Assembly: GCF_019749295.1 (NCBI RefSeq)
Contig: NZ_JACWFG010000001.1
Coordinates: 642,604 to 706,603, forward strand
Direction of reading: 5' to 3'
Length of the DNA stretch: 64,000 nucleotides
Source of the DNA: Neobacillus niacini
GTDB taxonomy: Bacteria > Bacillota > Bacilli > Bacillales > Cytobacillaceae
Part shown: positions 35,550 to 43,774 of the stretch, piece by piece
How positions within the stretch are numbered: position 1 is the stretch's first letter
How the letters are laid out: every line of letters begins with the position of its first letter
The notes under the pieces: model-generated
What the model saw: the letters and a program-made list of their open reading frames with translations, nothing else
Told to the model about the DNA's origin: nothing
The model's database searches: none
Translations under genes and position numbers: made by a program

Positions 35550-36245
35550 TTACCTTAAGTGGGCTCTATCTTTTCCCTGCTTCTGAACAATTTTCAGAGC
35601 GTAATGTGAACCAGCGATATAAATACCCATTATAGATAGGTAATCTAATATAAATTCTGAAGTGGACCCATCAATGGCCCAACCAAATGGATTATATATA
35701 GTAAGCTTGGAAACTATCTCTCTCTCAAAAGATGCCTGGACACCATAAACAACAATTAACACAGCTATCACACGCAACGTTATTGTCCGGATAATGCTTG
35801 GGTTTGTAATACCAGTCATTTTTCGCGCTGCATTGAGCAGCGTTCCCCAGGACAATCCTATATGTATAGCCATGAAGATAAATCCCCAGTAAGAAGTCAG
35901 AACGTGCATCTGTCGTAGAACGATATCATTGTTTATTGGAATAAAAGGGAATATGTCTTGGGATATAGGTACAGAGCTTACCATCACCACAGTCATGGAC
36001 ACAAGAAAAAGCAGATTGACCGCAAAGCTTAGAATACGTCGGACATTGTGCTTTCCCTTAAAAATTGTCTTATACCATCTCCGGTTTAAAATATTGTGGA
36101 CAAGAAACAATACCAGGAGGAAAACTCCAACCAGTTCATGGATTGCATTTCCAGTTATATGGTAAGCAATTGCGACTAACATGAGAATAGTCATAGAAAA
36201 ATCGATAACCAGTCTGATTAACATTTTTAGATTCAAAAAGTTCAC
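35550..36245 (-). CDS. DUF4405-type membrane protein (cytochrome b-like)
   Basis: A 231-aa integral membrane protein with about five to six helices. Conserved histidines (AYHITGNAIHELVG, LVHNILN, MHVLTSYWGFIFMAIHIGLSWG) are placed as in cytochrome b561/DUF4405 proteins and could bind heme. It follows a P460-type cytochrome c lipoprotein gene with a 56-base gap on the same strand, suggesting a membrane redox partner. Exact role unknown. Confidence 0.8.
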   Translation of the reverse strand: MNFLNLKMLIRLVIDFSMTILMLVAIAYHITGNAIHELVGVFLLVLFLVHNILNRRWYKTIFKGKHNVRRILSFAVNLLFLVSMTVVMVSSVPISQDIFPFIPINNDIVLRQMHVLTSYWGFIFMAIHIGLSWGTLLNAARKMTGITNPSIIRTITLRVIAVLIVVYGVQASFEREIVSKLTIYNPFGWAIDGSTSEFILDYLSIMGIYIAGSHYALKIVQKQGKDRAHLR

Positions 36246-36301
36246 CTCTTTCGATTTTTTTACAAATTGTTCTAGTTTCTGGTGTAAAGCAGGAAAGCCG
36301 T

Positions 36302-37027
36302 TCAGCTTTTCTCCTTATTAAAATGAATCATAAAAAGTGCCTTCTGGATCATTTCCTCCTTTGACACATCTGCTATTAGCTCATGCTCATCCTTCTGAGC
36401 ATTCAGATGATTGCCAACCTCTTTTACCTCCCATTCATCAATCGGAATACCCGCGATTTGGGATTCAATATTTACTTCATTAAAGCCAGTATAATTATCT
36501 AAATCAAAATCCTTCATATCATCTAGTGTGTTAACGTAATCATCACGTTCCTGATTTGCATGGCAGGAAAAGCATCGACCGATGTCTGCCTCTTCGTTCA
36601 CTGCCCCGTCTTCTGTAAACTCCTGGTATTGCCAATCGCCGTTACGCATTTCAGACGAGTTTTGTTCAGCCCAACCATTCTGCTTTTCCATCACGAAGAT
36701 TCGGTCAAGTTCTTCATCCTCATAGATTTCAAGAGTGATAACGGTGCCGCTGGGGATTGGCTCTCCGTTCTTTACAGCCTCGATTGCTTCACGGCTTGTG
36801 TACAGCTCTTCGTAAGTATTCCCACGAGTCACAGTCGTGTAGAGTACACCCTTATTGTAGTTTTCAGGGAACTTGACAAGGATAGTTCCAGCCCCAGAGG
36901 ATGGCTGCTCGGAACTTTCACCTGATGGCTCCTGTTGGGAAACGTGATTTGTATCATTATTGCTGTTGCAAGCAGGAATAATGAAAATCACCATCAATGC
37001 AAGTAAATGAAATAATAGCTTTTTCAT
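36302..37027 (-). CDS. Cytochrome P460-family c-type lipoprotein
   Basis: A 241-aa exported lipoprotein. Lipobox IIPAC (Cys about residue 20), low-complexity linker (residues 24-45), then a P460-like domain: FPENYNKGVLYTTVTRG, IEAVKNGEPIPSGTVITLEIY, GDWQYQEF and the heme-binding CFSCH. P460 proteins oxidise hydroxylamine or detoxify NO. The frame is open to 37045; ATG 37027 has GGAGGAGG upstream and gives a proper signal peptide. AraC-like tandem sites lie 101-141 bases upstream. Confidence 0.85.
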   Translation of the reverse strand: MKKLLFHLLALMVIFIIPACNSNNDTNHVSQQEPSGESSEQPSSGAGTILVKFPENYNKGVLYTTVTRGNTYEELYTSREAIEAVKNGEPIPSGTVITLEIYEDEELDRIFVMEKQNGWAEQNSSEMRNGDWQYQEFTEDGAVNEEADIGRCFSCHANQERDDYVNTLDDMKDFDLDNYTGFNEVNIESQIAGIPIDEWEVKEVGNHLNAQKDEHELIADVSKEEMIQKALFMIHFNKEKS

Positions 37028-37127
37028 ACTGTTTTCCTCCTCCACGTTGGTTCATTTATTGTCATGTTAAATACCATGCTTTAGTTGGAAAGCCAATCCC
37101 AATCATTTTCTCATAAATTAAAAAGCC

Positions 37128-37168
37128 ACTGATATCCAATTCCTCTTGAAAGTTTGCCTATTCCTCTC
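37128..37168. promoter_or_regulatory. AraC-type tandem operator, site B (P460 promoter region)
   Basis: ACTGATATCCAATTCCT (37128-37144) and TTGCCTATTCCTCTC (37154-37168), the same two half-sites and the same 26-base offset as site A (34470-34510). The distance from the site to the start codon is about 100 bases here and 90 at site A, both on the minus strand. Confidence 0.75.
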
Positions 37169-37202
37169 CTCATGTGGAGCAGGGAACAAATACAACCAAA
37201 TA

Positions 37203-37256
37203 ACAAAAAAGACGACTCAAAATTCATTACCTGAATTTTTTTAGTCGTCTTTTTGT
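37203..37256. terminator. Long terminator hairpin downstream of the PAP2 gene
   Basis: AAAAAGACGACT and AGTCGTCTTTTT arms (about 37206-37217 and 37242-37253) with further pairing ATTCA/TGAAT inside. T-run or A-run on both sides. It lies 74 bases beyond the PAP2 stop (minus strand). Confidence 0.85.
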
Positions 37257-37329
37257 GTTACAGTAATTTAGTGGTTTAAAAATACAGTAGGTTTTTCAAT
37301 GCCTTCTTACTCGGCACCTTCTCTTTTTT

Positions 37330-37971
37330 TCATTTCCGATTATTCTTTAGTTTCTTTTTAAAGAAATTGTATATACATAGCGATATCATCACCCAAATAT
37401 ATCCGAATGCAAAGCCGCCAATGACATCAGTTGGGTAATGGACTTGGAGAATGATTCGACTTGCACCGATTAATAGCAATAACAATGTTACTAAGAAAAT
37501 GACCATTTTTTTCGCTGTAGAAGACTTCAATTCTTCAATCACTATGTAGGCAATGAAAAAATAGAATACTAATCCTACCATGGCATGCCCACTTGGAAAA
37601 CTTAAGCTATCCACATGTCCTAGATGCTCAAGCTCTGGTCTTGGACGATCGATGAAGTCTTTTAAGAGTTTATTAACTTCATTACCTATAGCAACAGATA
37701 AAGCAATGGCTGCCGCCCCTAAAAAATTTCTCTTTATTAATAATAACCAGGCTAAAACAAGTAATGCCACAATACCAATTCCCTTTTTGTCTCCTAATTC
37801 AGTCAGCACAAGAAAAAATGGGTTTAGATTGTCAGGTACATAAGCAAATAAGTCTGCTAGTTTATCATCCAGCCAAAAGGTTTCTTTAGCAGCAACTTTA
37901 ATTGAGGTATAGATTGCTATGATAATAGCAAATGCTAATATTAAGTATGTATAACTGTTCCCTTTTTTCAT
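37330..37971 (-). CDS. PAP2-family membrane phosphatase
   Basis: A 213-aa membrane protein with about six helices and the three acid-phosphatase signatures: KDFIDRPRP, FPSGHAM and SRIILQVHYPTDVIGG. It hydrolyses undecaprenyl pyrophosphate or a lipid phosphate such as phosphatidic acid or phosphatidylglycerophosphate. The basic C-terminal tail is cytoplasmic. Divergent from the M20 amidohydrolase gene. Confidence 0.9.
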   Translation of the reverse strand: MKKGNSYTYLILAFAIIIAIYTSIKVAAKETFWLDDKLADLFAYVPDNLNPFFLVLTELGDKKGIGIVALLVLAWLLLIKRNFLGAAAIALSVAIGNEVNKLLKDFIDRPRPELEHLGHVDSLSFPSGHAMVGLVFYFFIAYIVIEELKSSTAKKMVIFLVTLLLLLIGASRIILQVHYPTDVIGGFAFGYIWVMISLCIYNFFKKKLKNNRK

Positions 37972-38104
37972 CGGTTACATGATCCTCTCTCTTAAGTCAA
38001 AACTCTATAAAATTATAAAGAAAACAAACTTAAAAATCTACATAATAGTGTAAAAGTGTTAAAATAGTTTGAAAATACTATTTTATGGTGTTGGGGGAAT
38101 GTTC

Positions 38105-39283
38105 ATGATCAATCAATTGTTTTCTAAATTAGAAGAATACTATGAAGAAATGGTTTCCATTCGCAGATTTATGCACCAGCATCCAGAGTTATCCTTTCAA
38201 GAATATAATACTGCACAGTTTATTCAGACGTTTTATGAAAACCTTGGAATTGAGGTAAAAGGAAAAGTTGGCGGAAATGGCGTAGTGGCAAAAGTGTATG
38301 GCAAAAAACCTGGAAAAACAGTAGCATTAAGAGCTGATTTTGATGCCCTGCCTATTCATGACGAAAAGGACGTGCCTTACAAATCATTAGTACCTGGCGT
38401 TATGCATGCCTGTGGTCATGATGGCCACACAGCAACGCTTCTGGTCCTTGCAAAGGCTTTAAATGAATTAAAGGATGACCTCGAAGGAAATTATGTCTTT
38501 ATTCATCAGCATGCAGAGGAGTTTGCTCCAGGCGGGGCCATTTCAATGATTAAGGATGGCTGCTTAGAAGGAGTTGATGCTATATTTGGAACACATTTAT
38601 GGGCCAGCGAAACGACTGGCACCATACAATATCGGACAGGTCCAATTATGGCAGCGGCTGATCGTTTTGAAATTGACATTCAGGGTAAAGGCGGACATGG
38701 TGCACAGCCTCATAAGACGAGGGATGCCATTGTTACAGCTTCCCAGCTAGTTTTAAACCTTCAGCAAATTGTCAGCAGGAAAGTGAATCCAGTACATTCT
38801 GCGGTTGTTACGGTTGGCTCATTTACTGCTGAAAATGCCTTTAACGTGATAGCTGATAAAGCAAAGCTGATAGGTACAGTCCGGACCTTTAACGATGAGG
38901 TTCGGCAGTTTATTGAAGAAGAAATGGAAAAAATTATTCAAGGCACTTGCCATTTATCTGACAGCTCCTTTACCTTTTTATACGAAAGAGGATATCCAGC
39001 AGTGGTCAATCATGCAAAAGAAACTGAATTTCTTATTACTTGTGCAAAGGATGTTCCTGAGGTTCTTACGATTGAAGAATCTGAACTCCAAATGGGCGGA
39101 GAAGATTTCGCTTACTATCTAAAGGAAATACCTGGTACCTTCTTTTTCACAGGCGCAAAACCGCCCGGTGCTGACCCTGGATTTCCTCATCACCACCCCA
39201 AATTTGATATTGATGAGAACGCGATGCTAATTGCAGCGAAAACACTCGGCACTGCAGCTATTAGAGTACACCAGGCTGAATAA
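38105..39283 (+). CDS. yhaA: M20-family amidohydrolase (YhaA-like)
   Basis: A 392-aa metal-dependent amidase of the M20D (HipO/IAA-amino-acid hydrolase) group. MHQHPELSFQE, ALRADFDALPIHDE, MHACGHDGHTATLL, the Glu pair in HQHAEEFAPGGA and a C-terminal LQMGGEDFAYY. Removes an acyl group from an N-acyl amino acid; substrate unknown. The frame is open to 38069; ATG 38105 is 6 bases after GGGGGA. It is convergent with ecsC, as in B. subtilis. Confidence 0.92.
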   Translation: MINQLFSKLEEYYEEMVSIRRFMHQHPELSFQEYNTAQFIQTFYENLGIEVKGKVGGNGVVAKVYGKKPGKTVALRADFDALPIHDEKDVPYKSLVPGVMHACGHDGHTATLLVLAKALNELKDDLEGNYVFIHQHAEEFAPGGAISMIKDGCLEGVDAIFGTHLWASETTGTIQYRTGPIMAAADRFEIDIQGKGGHGAQPHKTRDAIVTASQLVLNLQQIVSRKVNPVHSAVVTVGSFTAENAFNVIADKAKLIGTVRTFNDEVRQFIEEEMEKIIQGTCHLSDSSFTFLYERGYPAVVNHAKETEFLITCAKDVPEVLTIEESELQMGGEDFAYYLKEIPGTFFFTGAKPPGADPGFPHHHPKFDIDENAMLIAAKTLGTAAIRVHQAE

Positions 39284-39291
39284 AGAATTTT

Positions 39292-39326
39292 ACCCCTGAA
39301 CGAAGGTTACAGTTCAGGGGCTTTTG
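39292..39326. terminator. Terminator after yhaA, overlapping the ecsC 3' end
   Basis: CCCCTGAAC-N10-GTTCAGGGG (39293-39301, 39312-39320) plus T-run. The ecsC stop (39307-39309) is in the loop, so one hairpin serves two convergent genes. Confidence 0.88.
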
Positions 39327-40029
39327 TTAGGATTCTTAATCTGTATGCATTCATTGCAGTCTCGCCTAATTGTTTTAATAAATTGTTATTGGCATATGCA
39401 CCCACAAATGCACCGATTCCAGGTACTAACTGAAACATCTTTACAAGATCGATGTAATCTCTATATTCTTGTTGAAATTTACGCCAATCCATTTCTACAA
39501 GTGTCTGCTTTCTCTCTTCCCAATTCTCAATCTCAGCTAATGTCTCCCTGCGAATATCATCACTTGAAAATGCAAGCTGGAAGATATGCAGTAAAAATAG
39601 CCGTTCTTCAAATTCCTTCGTGTTAAATCCATAAATAGCTGCTGCTTCAAAAAGAAATTTCATTTTTATGGAAAGCAGTAATGGGAAATCAGCAAGGCCC
39701 AGCAGAATTCCCCCTGCTCCTGTCCCTGCTCCCTCTACCAGAGCCGTTTTTTGAAACACAGCCGTCTTTTTTCTCATTAATTCATCACGTTCTTCTAATG
39801 AGAGACCTGCTGCTTGATTTTTATTTGTCGTGAGCTGTGATCCAAATAAAGTGGTTTTGACCATTCCTTTTATACTTTCAGTCATTACTTCATGGACCTT
39901 CTCTGGAATGATTTCATTTATTTTCCCTTGAGCCTTTTTTGAGATGCGATTCATCATTCCAGAACGTCTGGTTAATTTCCTTTTCCACTCAACCACTTCA
40001 CCGTAAACCTTTAACTCATATTCATTCAT
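39307..40029 (-). CDS. ecsC: EcsC family protein
   Basis: A 240-aa EcsC homologue. Recognisable by GAGTGAGGILLGLADFPLLLSIKMKFLFEAAAIYGF, split here as an alanine/glycine-rich hydrophobic part followed by a helix, and a C-terminal GIGAFVGAYANNNLL. Follows ecsA-ecsB on the same strand with a 65-base gap. Role unknown; the ecs operon is linked to exoprotein secretion, competence and membrane proteolysis. Confidence 0.88.
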   Translation of the reverse strand: MNEYELKVYGEVVEWKRKLTRRSGMMNRISKKAQGKINEIIPEKVHEVMTESIKGMVKTTLFGSQLTTNKNQAAGLSLEERDELMRKKTAVFQKTALVEGAGTGAGGILLGLADFPLLLSIKMKFLFEAAAIYGFNTKEFEERLFLLHIFQLAFSSDDIRRETLAEIENWEERKQTLVEMDWRKFQQEYRDYIDLVKMFQLVPGIGAFVGAYANNNLLKQLGETAMNAYRLRILTKAPEL

Positions 40030-40094
40030 GCTCCCACTCCCAATCGTTACGAAAATAACCTTAGAAAAGAATATTAGTTATTTTTTAGATCCAT

Positions 40095-41306
40095 TCATGC
40101 TTTTAGTCTTTTCTTACTATAAACAGTTACAAATAAGTAACTAAACAAGAGACCTGAAATCAGGACTGCTAAAGAAAACAACCATTCCCCTTTTATCAAA
40201 ACAATTAAAGTAAAAACAGTGGATTGTACGAAAAGAATTATTTTTAGAATAGATTGGAATGCAGCCATTTTGTGCTTTGGGTCAACAGGATATAAATCAA
40301 TCCAAAGCTTGTTTTGGTGATGATTCCATAAAGGCAGCAGTTGAAATCCAGTTAAATAAATAAACAAAAGTGACAGAACCAATTGCCCCCACCCAAAGGA
40401 AATAAAGTACAGGGCTAAAGCACCGATTACAGTAAGACGAATAAAGAGACCAAAATAATCAGAGGCCCTCAGGAACGTTCGTGCAAATAAGTACCGATAG
40501 GTATTATTTTGTGAAAAGGAAATTGTATTAATAAATATGTCTAACCATTTTCTTCTCTTCACAGTATCCTTTAATTTCGGAACATCTGTGAATAAATTAG
40601 CTAATCGATAAAAAGAAGCCATACGCTTCTCTTCTTGAGCGATTAGTAAATCCCATTTCAAACCCATTTTTTTCGTTCTGACATAAAAGGAATAATAGTA
40701 AAATGCCAAAATGAAGGTAAATATTAGGAAGAAAAGTATATTTGCATTGCTAAATAATAAAAAGGAAAAAATTACATTTATGAAATATCGAACAAACATG
40801 TCCCATACATAAACCGAGGGCTGAACATAATAGTGAATCCGCCAGTTAACAACAAGGTTCCATGCTTTTATTACCAACAATACCAATAAAAAAATAAAGA
40901 ACGATTTAAATCCATTTGCACTCACGTGTGCATATATTGGCATCAATACCGCTAACACCATTAATAAAATATATCCTTGAAAAATTAAACTTAATAACCC
41001 CGATCGAAAAAAATACCCCTTTAATCTTGTTTCAAGTGGAATCAAAAAAACCTGATCCGCTTCAAGTAAAAAAGTATACACTGGACTGTGTGTTAAAAAG
41101 ACACCCATAATTAAAGCAATAATAATCGCTGCAGGAAATTCTTGTGATAATGAACTTATCCATTCTTGATAATAAAATGCAGCCGTTCCAATTAGAAATA
41201 GCAGGACGACAACTAGATGACCATTTAATATATACCTAAGATAAATTCCAAATTCCTTTAGACGGTGGACAGATCTGTCTTTCCATAGCTTTTTCTCATC
41301 AAACAT
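40095..41306 (-). CDS. ecsB: ABC transporter permease EcsB
   Basis: A 403-aa polytopic permease (about ten hydrophobic segments) partnering EcsA. First helices around 25-42 and 50-68; long cytoplasmic loop after YVRTKKMGLKWDLLIAQEEKRM. The ATG overlaps the 3' end of ecsA by 8 bases. Loss of Ecs in B. subtilis affects signal peptidase-dependent secretion and RasP activity; transported substrate unknown. Confidence 0.93.
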   Translation of the reverse strand: MFDEKKLWKDRSVHRLKEFGIYLRYILNGHLVVVLLFLIGTAAFYYQEWISSLSQEFPAAIIIALIMGVFLTHSPVYTFLLEADQVFLIPLETRLKGYFFRSGLLSLIFQGYILLMVLAVLMPIYAHVSANGFKSFFIFLLVLLVIKAWNLVVNWRIHYYVQPSVYVWDMFVRYFINVIFSFLLFSNANILFFLIFTFILAFYYYSFYVRTKKMGLKWDLLIAQEEKRMASFYRLANLFTDVPKLKDTVKRRKWLDIFINTISFSQNNTYRYLFARTFLRASDYFGLFIRLTVIGALALYFISFGWGQLVLSLLFIYLTGFQLLPLWNHHQNKLWIDLYPVDPKHKMAAFQSILKIILFVQSTVFTLIVLIKGEWLFSLAVLISGLLFSYLFVTVYSKKRLKA

Positions 41307-42039
41307 ATTTTTCTTCCTTCGTCAATTGAATATATAAATCATCTAATGAAGCCTGCGGCATGGAAAATTGCTTTCTAAGTTCATCAAGAGTCCCCTTTGC
41401 CCTAACTTTCCCTTCATGAAGAATCACAAAGGCATCACAGTATTTTTCCGCCGTGGTAAGAATATGAGTTGACATTAATATTCCCGCACCGTTATCTTTC
41501 ATTTTTTTCATTAAATCAAGCAATGACTGAATCCCAAGCGGGTCAAGACCGACAAAGGGCTCATCCACTATATATAGAGACGGCTGAACCAAGAAAGCAC
41601 ACATAATCATGACTTTTTGTTTCATCCCTTTAGAAAAATGAGCTGGAAACCATTTTAATCTTTTCTCCATACGGAATTCCGTTAATAATTTACCAATCCT
41701 TGAATTATATGTATTCTCATCTAACCCGTAGGCCATTGCTGTTAATCTCAGGTGCTCCTCGAGGGTGAGTTCTTCGTATAAAACGGGTGTTTCCGGTACA
41801 AAAGTAAACATTTTTCGATAAGCTTCTTTATCTTCCGTAATCGAACTTCCATTTATTTTTACTTCGCCACGATGCGGTTCCATTAAACCGATAATGTGTT
41901 TAATGGTCGTACTTTTCCCTGCACCATTCAGGCCAATTAATCCAACCAATTCTTTTTCATTTACTTCAAAAGATACATCTTTTAGAACTGGGTTTCTAGT
42001 ATATCCTCCTGTAAGGCTTTCGATTGATAATAAAGACAT
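41299..42039 (-). CDS. ecsA: ABC transporter ATP-binding protein EcsA
   Basis: A 246-aa ATPase with Walker A GLNGAGKSTTIKHI (about 36-49), signature HFSKGMKQKVMI, Walker B SLYIVDEPFVGLDPL and the H-loop STHILTTAEKYCD. First gene of ecsABC, divergent from hit across a 588-base gap that holds an RNA candidate. Same order as B. subtilis. Confidence 0.95.
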   Translation of the reverse strand: MSLLSIESLTGGYTRNPVLKDVSFEVNEKELVGLIGLNGAGKSTTIKHIIGLMEPHRGEVKINGSSITEDKEAYRKMFTFVPETPVLYEELTLEEHLRLTAMAYGLDENTYNSRIGKLLTEFRMEKRLKWFPAHFSKGMKQKVMIMCAFLVQPSLYIVDEPFVGLDPLGIQSLLDLMKKMKDNGAGILMSTHILTTAEKYCDAFVILHEGKVRAKGTLDELRKQFSMPQASLDDLYIQLTKEEKYV

Positions 42040-42159
42040 GAGTTACGTCCTTTCTGTTACATGATTATCTTCCATTTTACCAAATCATTATGGATAAAAA
42101 TAGGAATTCAAATTTTTGATGTTTTTTTGTATATTCTTCTTCAAAAGGGTTATCATAAT

Positions 42160-42570
42160 ATTCGAAGGGGAAACACCTACTCGATGAAGTGATTCATCAA
42201 AAATTTGAAATGAGGTGTCTGTCAAAGACATTTAACTTTTCAAACATGCAGCTTCTAAACGTTTCAAATAAGGGGATGGTTGTTTTGCACAAGTTGCCTT
42301 GTAACCATTTAGAGTTCAAATAACACCAGCTATTTATCAAAAAAATAAATGAGGTGTTTACCGCAGATTATCATCCGTTTTTATAAGTTGGGAAAACTAT
42401 AAAAACACATAGGGGATGGTCAGCTTGAACAAAGATTACTGTTTATAAAAAACACTAAATTGTCAAATGAGGTGTTTATCAAACGTAATTCCTGAATGAA
42501 CGTATAAAATGAAGCAATTCCCCTTCGAGAGGGCAGGATTCCATGCGGATCCTGTCTCTTTCTTTTTCTT
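42160..42570 (+). ncRNA. Candidate structured non-coding RNA with three repeated modules
   Basis: The 588-base ecsA-hit gap has no credible ORF. TCGAAGGGGAA (42162-42172) pairs perfectly with TTCCCCTTCGA (42518-42528), closing a ~370-nt domain. Inside, AAATGAGGTGT occurs three times (42208, 42347, 42465), each preceded by an ACACC or AACAC partner that can form a hairpin with it. AGGGGATGG occurs twice (42271, 42411), 140 bases apart. Local stems include GATGA/TCATC and TTTTATA/TATAAAA. A terminator hairpin with T-run follows at once. CATAAT (42154-42159) could be the -10. I cannot match it to a known RNA class. Confidence 0.7.
42528..42570 (+). terminator. Intrinsic terminator of the RNA candidate
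   Basis: AGAGGGCAGGAT-N9-ATCCTGTCTCT (one small asymmetry, G-U tolerated) followed by TTCTTTTTCTT. About 57 bases before the hit start codon. Confidence 0.82.
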
Positions 42571-42627
42571 AAACTAATACATATGGTAAAATACGGATAT
42601 AAAAATTAGTAAGGAGTTGTTAATTAA

Positions 42628-43047
42628 ATGAGTGATTGTATTTTTTGTAAAATTGTTAATGGTGATATTCCCTCAGCAAAAGTATTTGAAAATGAACATG
42701 TTTTAGCCTTTCTCGATATCAGTCAGGTTACAAAAGGACATACACTAGTCATACCAAAAATACATAAAGAGAATTTGTATGAACTAACTCCTGACATCGC
42801 GAATAACCTCTTCGCATCTGTTCCGGCAATTGCAAAGGCATTAAAAAGTGAATATGAACCACTCGGACTTAACCTAGTAAATAATAACGGCGAACACGCT
42901 GGTCAGACGGTATTTCATTTCCATATGCACTTAATACCACGCTATGGAAAAGGAGATGGATTTGGTGCTGTTTGGAAGACCAATACGAGTGATTATTCTC
43001 CAGAAACACTAAAAGAAATGGCAGATAAGATCAGTAAGCATATTTAA
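42628..43047 (+). CDS. hit: HIT-family nucleotide hydrolase
   Basis: A 139-aa HIT protein. FCKIVNGDIPSAKV with zinc-type Cys near the N-terminus, GHTLVIPK, and the catalytic triad motif FHFHMHLIPRY. Hydrolyses nucleotide phosphoramidates or dinucleotides. ATG 42628 has AAGGAG about 9 bases upstream. Position next to ecsA and 140 bases before trpP as in B. subtilis. Confidence 0.93.
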   Translation: MSDCIFCKIVNGDIPSAKVFENEHVLAFLDISQVTKGHTLVIPKIHKENLYELTPDIANNLFASVPAIAKALKSEYEPLGLNLVNNNGEHAGQTVFHFHMHLIPRYGKGDGFGAVWKTNTSDYSPETLKEMADKISKHI

Positions 43048-43099
43048 AGAAAAACTTAAATTATCTGAAAATTATTTCTTTATTATTTTTATATACCTG

Positions 43100-43108
43100 T
43101 GCTATAAT
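43100..43108 (+). promoter_or_regulatory. Extended -10 promoter of trpP
   Basis: TGC-TATAAT (TG at 43100-43101, TATAAT at 43103-43108). The -35 is weak (TTATTA at 43080-43085, 17-base spacer), which the TG extension could offset. Confidence 0.7.
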
Positions 43109-43127
43109 GATAACAAGTTTTTCGCTG

Positions 43128-43184
43128 TAGGCATTAGCGCACTACAGGAGGAACTAATAGCTTAGTCAGCAGAGGAGAGTTGAG
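43128..43184 (+). promoter_or_regulatory. TRAP-binding site over the trpP ribosome-binding site
   Basis: (G/U)AG triplets at 43128, 43135, 43148, 43158, 43163, 43172, 43177 and 43182, with CAG at 43145 and 43167. From 43158 the spacing is 5,4,5,5,5 bases, the 2-base-spacer pattern bound by the 11-mer TRAP. It covers the Shine-Dalgarno GGAG (43174-43177), so tryptophan-bound TRAP should block trpP translation, as known in B. subtilis. Confidence 0.85.
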
Positions 43185-43186
43185 AA

Positions 43187-43714
43187 ATGAATACAAAAAA
43201 TCTAGTAGTCCTATCACTTTTAGCCGGAATTGGGGTCGTTTTGCACACGGTAATGCCAGCCTTTCTTACCATTAAACCAGATATGATGCTGGCCATGATG
43301 TTTTTAGGAATTATTCTTATTCCTGAAATAAAAAGTGTTATGTTATTATCAATTGTGACAGGAGGGTTATCTGCCTTAACAACAGGTTTTCCTGGCGGTC
43401 AACTTCCAAATATCATTGATAAGCCTATAACTGCCTTAATCTTTTTTGGTTTATTTTTGGCATTAAAGAAACACCGTAATTCTATTATAAGTGTTGCAGT
43501 CTTAACTGCTGTAGGGACATTAGTTTCAGGCTCTGTCTTTTTAGGGGCAGCACATTTTATTGTTGGCCTGCCAAGTTCTTTCACTGTACTTTTTGCTGCA
43601 GGCGTCTTACCTGCGATTGCATTAAATACAATTATTATGGTTATTTTGTATCCAGTTGCACTCTCAATAGTGAAAAGAACGAAGTTGCAATCATCCGTTG
43701 TCATTTCCAAATAA
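43187..43714 (+). CDS. trpP: Tryptophan transporter TrpP
   Basis: A 175-aa membrane protein with about five helices and the TrpP segments GIGVVLHTVMPAFLTIKPDM and GGLSALTTGFPGGQLPNIIDKP. Takes up tryptophan. Preceded by a TRAP site and followed by a terminator, so monocistronic. Neighbours scoC as in B. subtilis (yhaG). Confidence 0.93.
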   Translation: MNTKNLVVLSLLAGIGVVLHTVMPAFLTIKPDMMLAMMFLGIILIPEIKSVMLLSIVTGGLSALTTGFPGGQLPNIIDKPITALIFFGLFLALKKHRNSIISVAVLTAVGTLVSGSVFLGAAHFIVGLPSSFTVLFAAGVLPAIALNTIIMVILYPVALSIVKRTKLQSSVVISK

Positions 43715-43718
43715 CGCA

Positions 43719-43756
43719 GGAGAAAAGAACCTCAGCAAGGTTCTTTTCTTTCTATA
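43719..43756 (+). terminator. Terminator after trpP
   Basis: AGAAAAGAACCT-CAGCA-AGGTTCTTTTCT (43721-43732, 43738-43749) with T-run CTTTCT after it. Confidence 0.9.
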
Positions 43757-43774
43757 AATATCTTATACCCATGA

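Noticed and set aside
37205-37255. Insertion-sequence terminal repeats
   Set aside because: The hairpin has A-run and T-run flanks and sits downstream of a gene; no transposase frame nearby, so a terminator explains it.
42040-42160. Riboswitch or T-box leader for hit
   Set aside because: I saw no T-box sequence and no known riboswitch core; the RNA candidate ends in a terminator 57 bases before hit, with no clear antiterminator.
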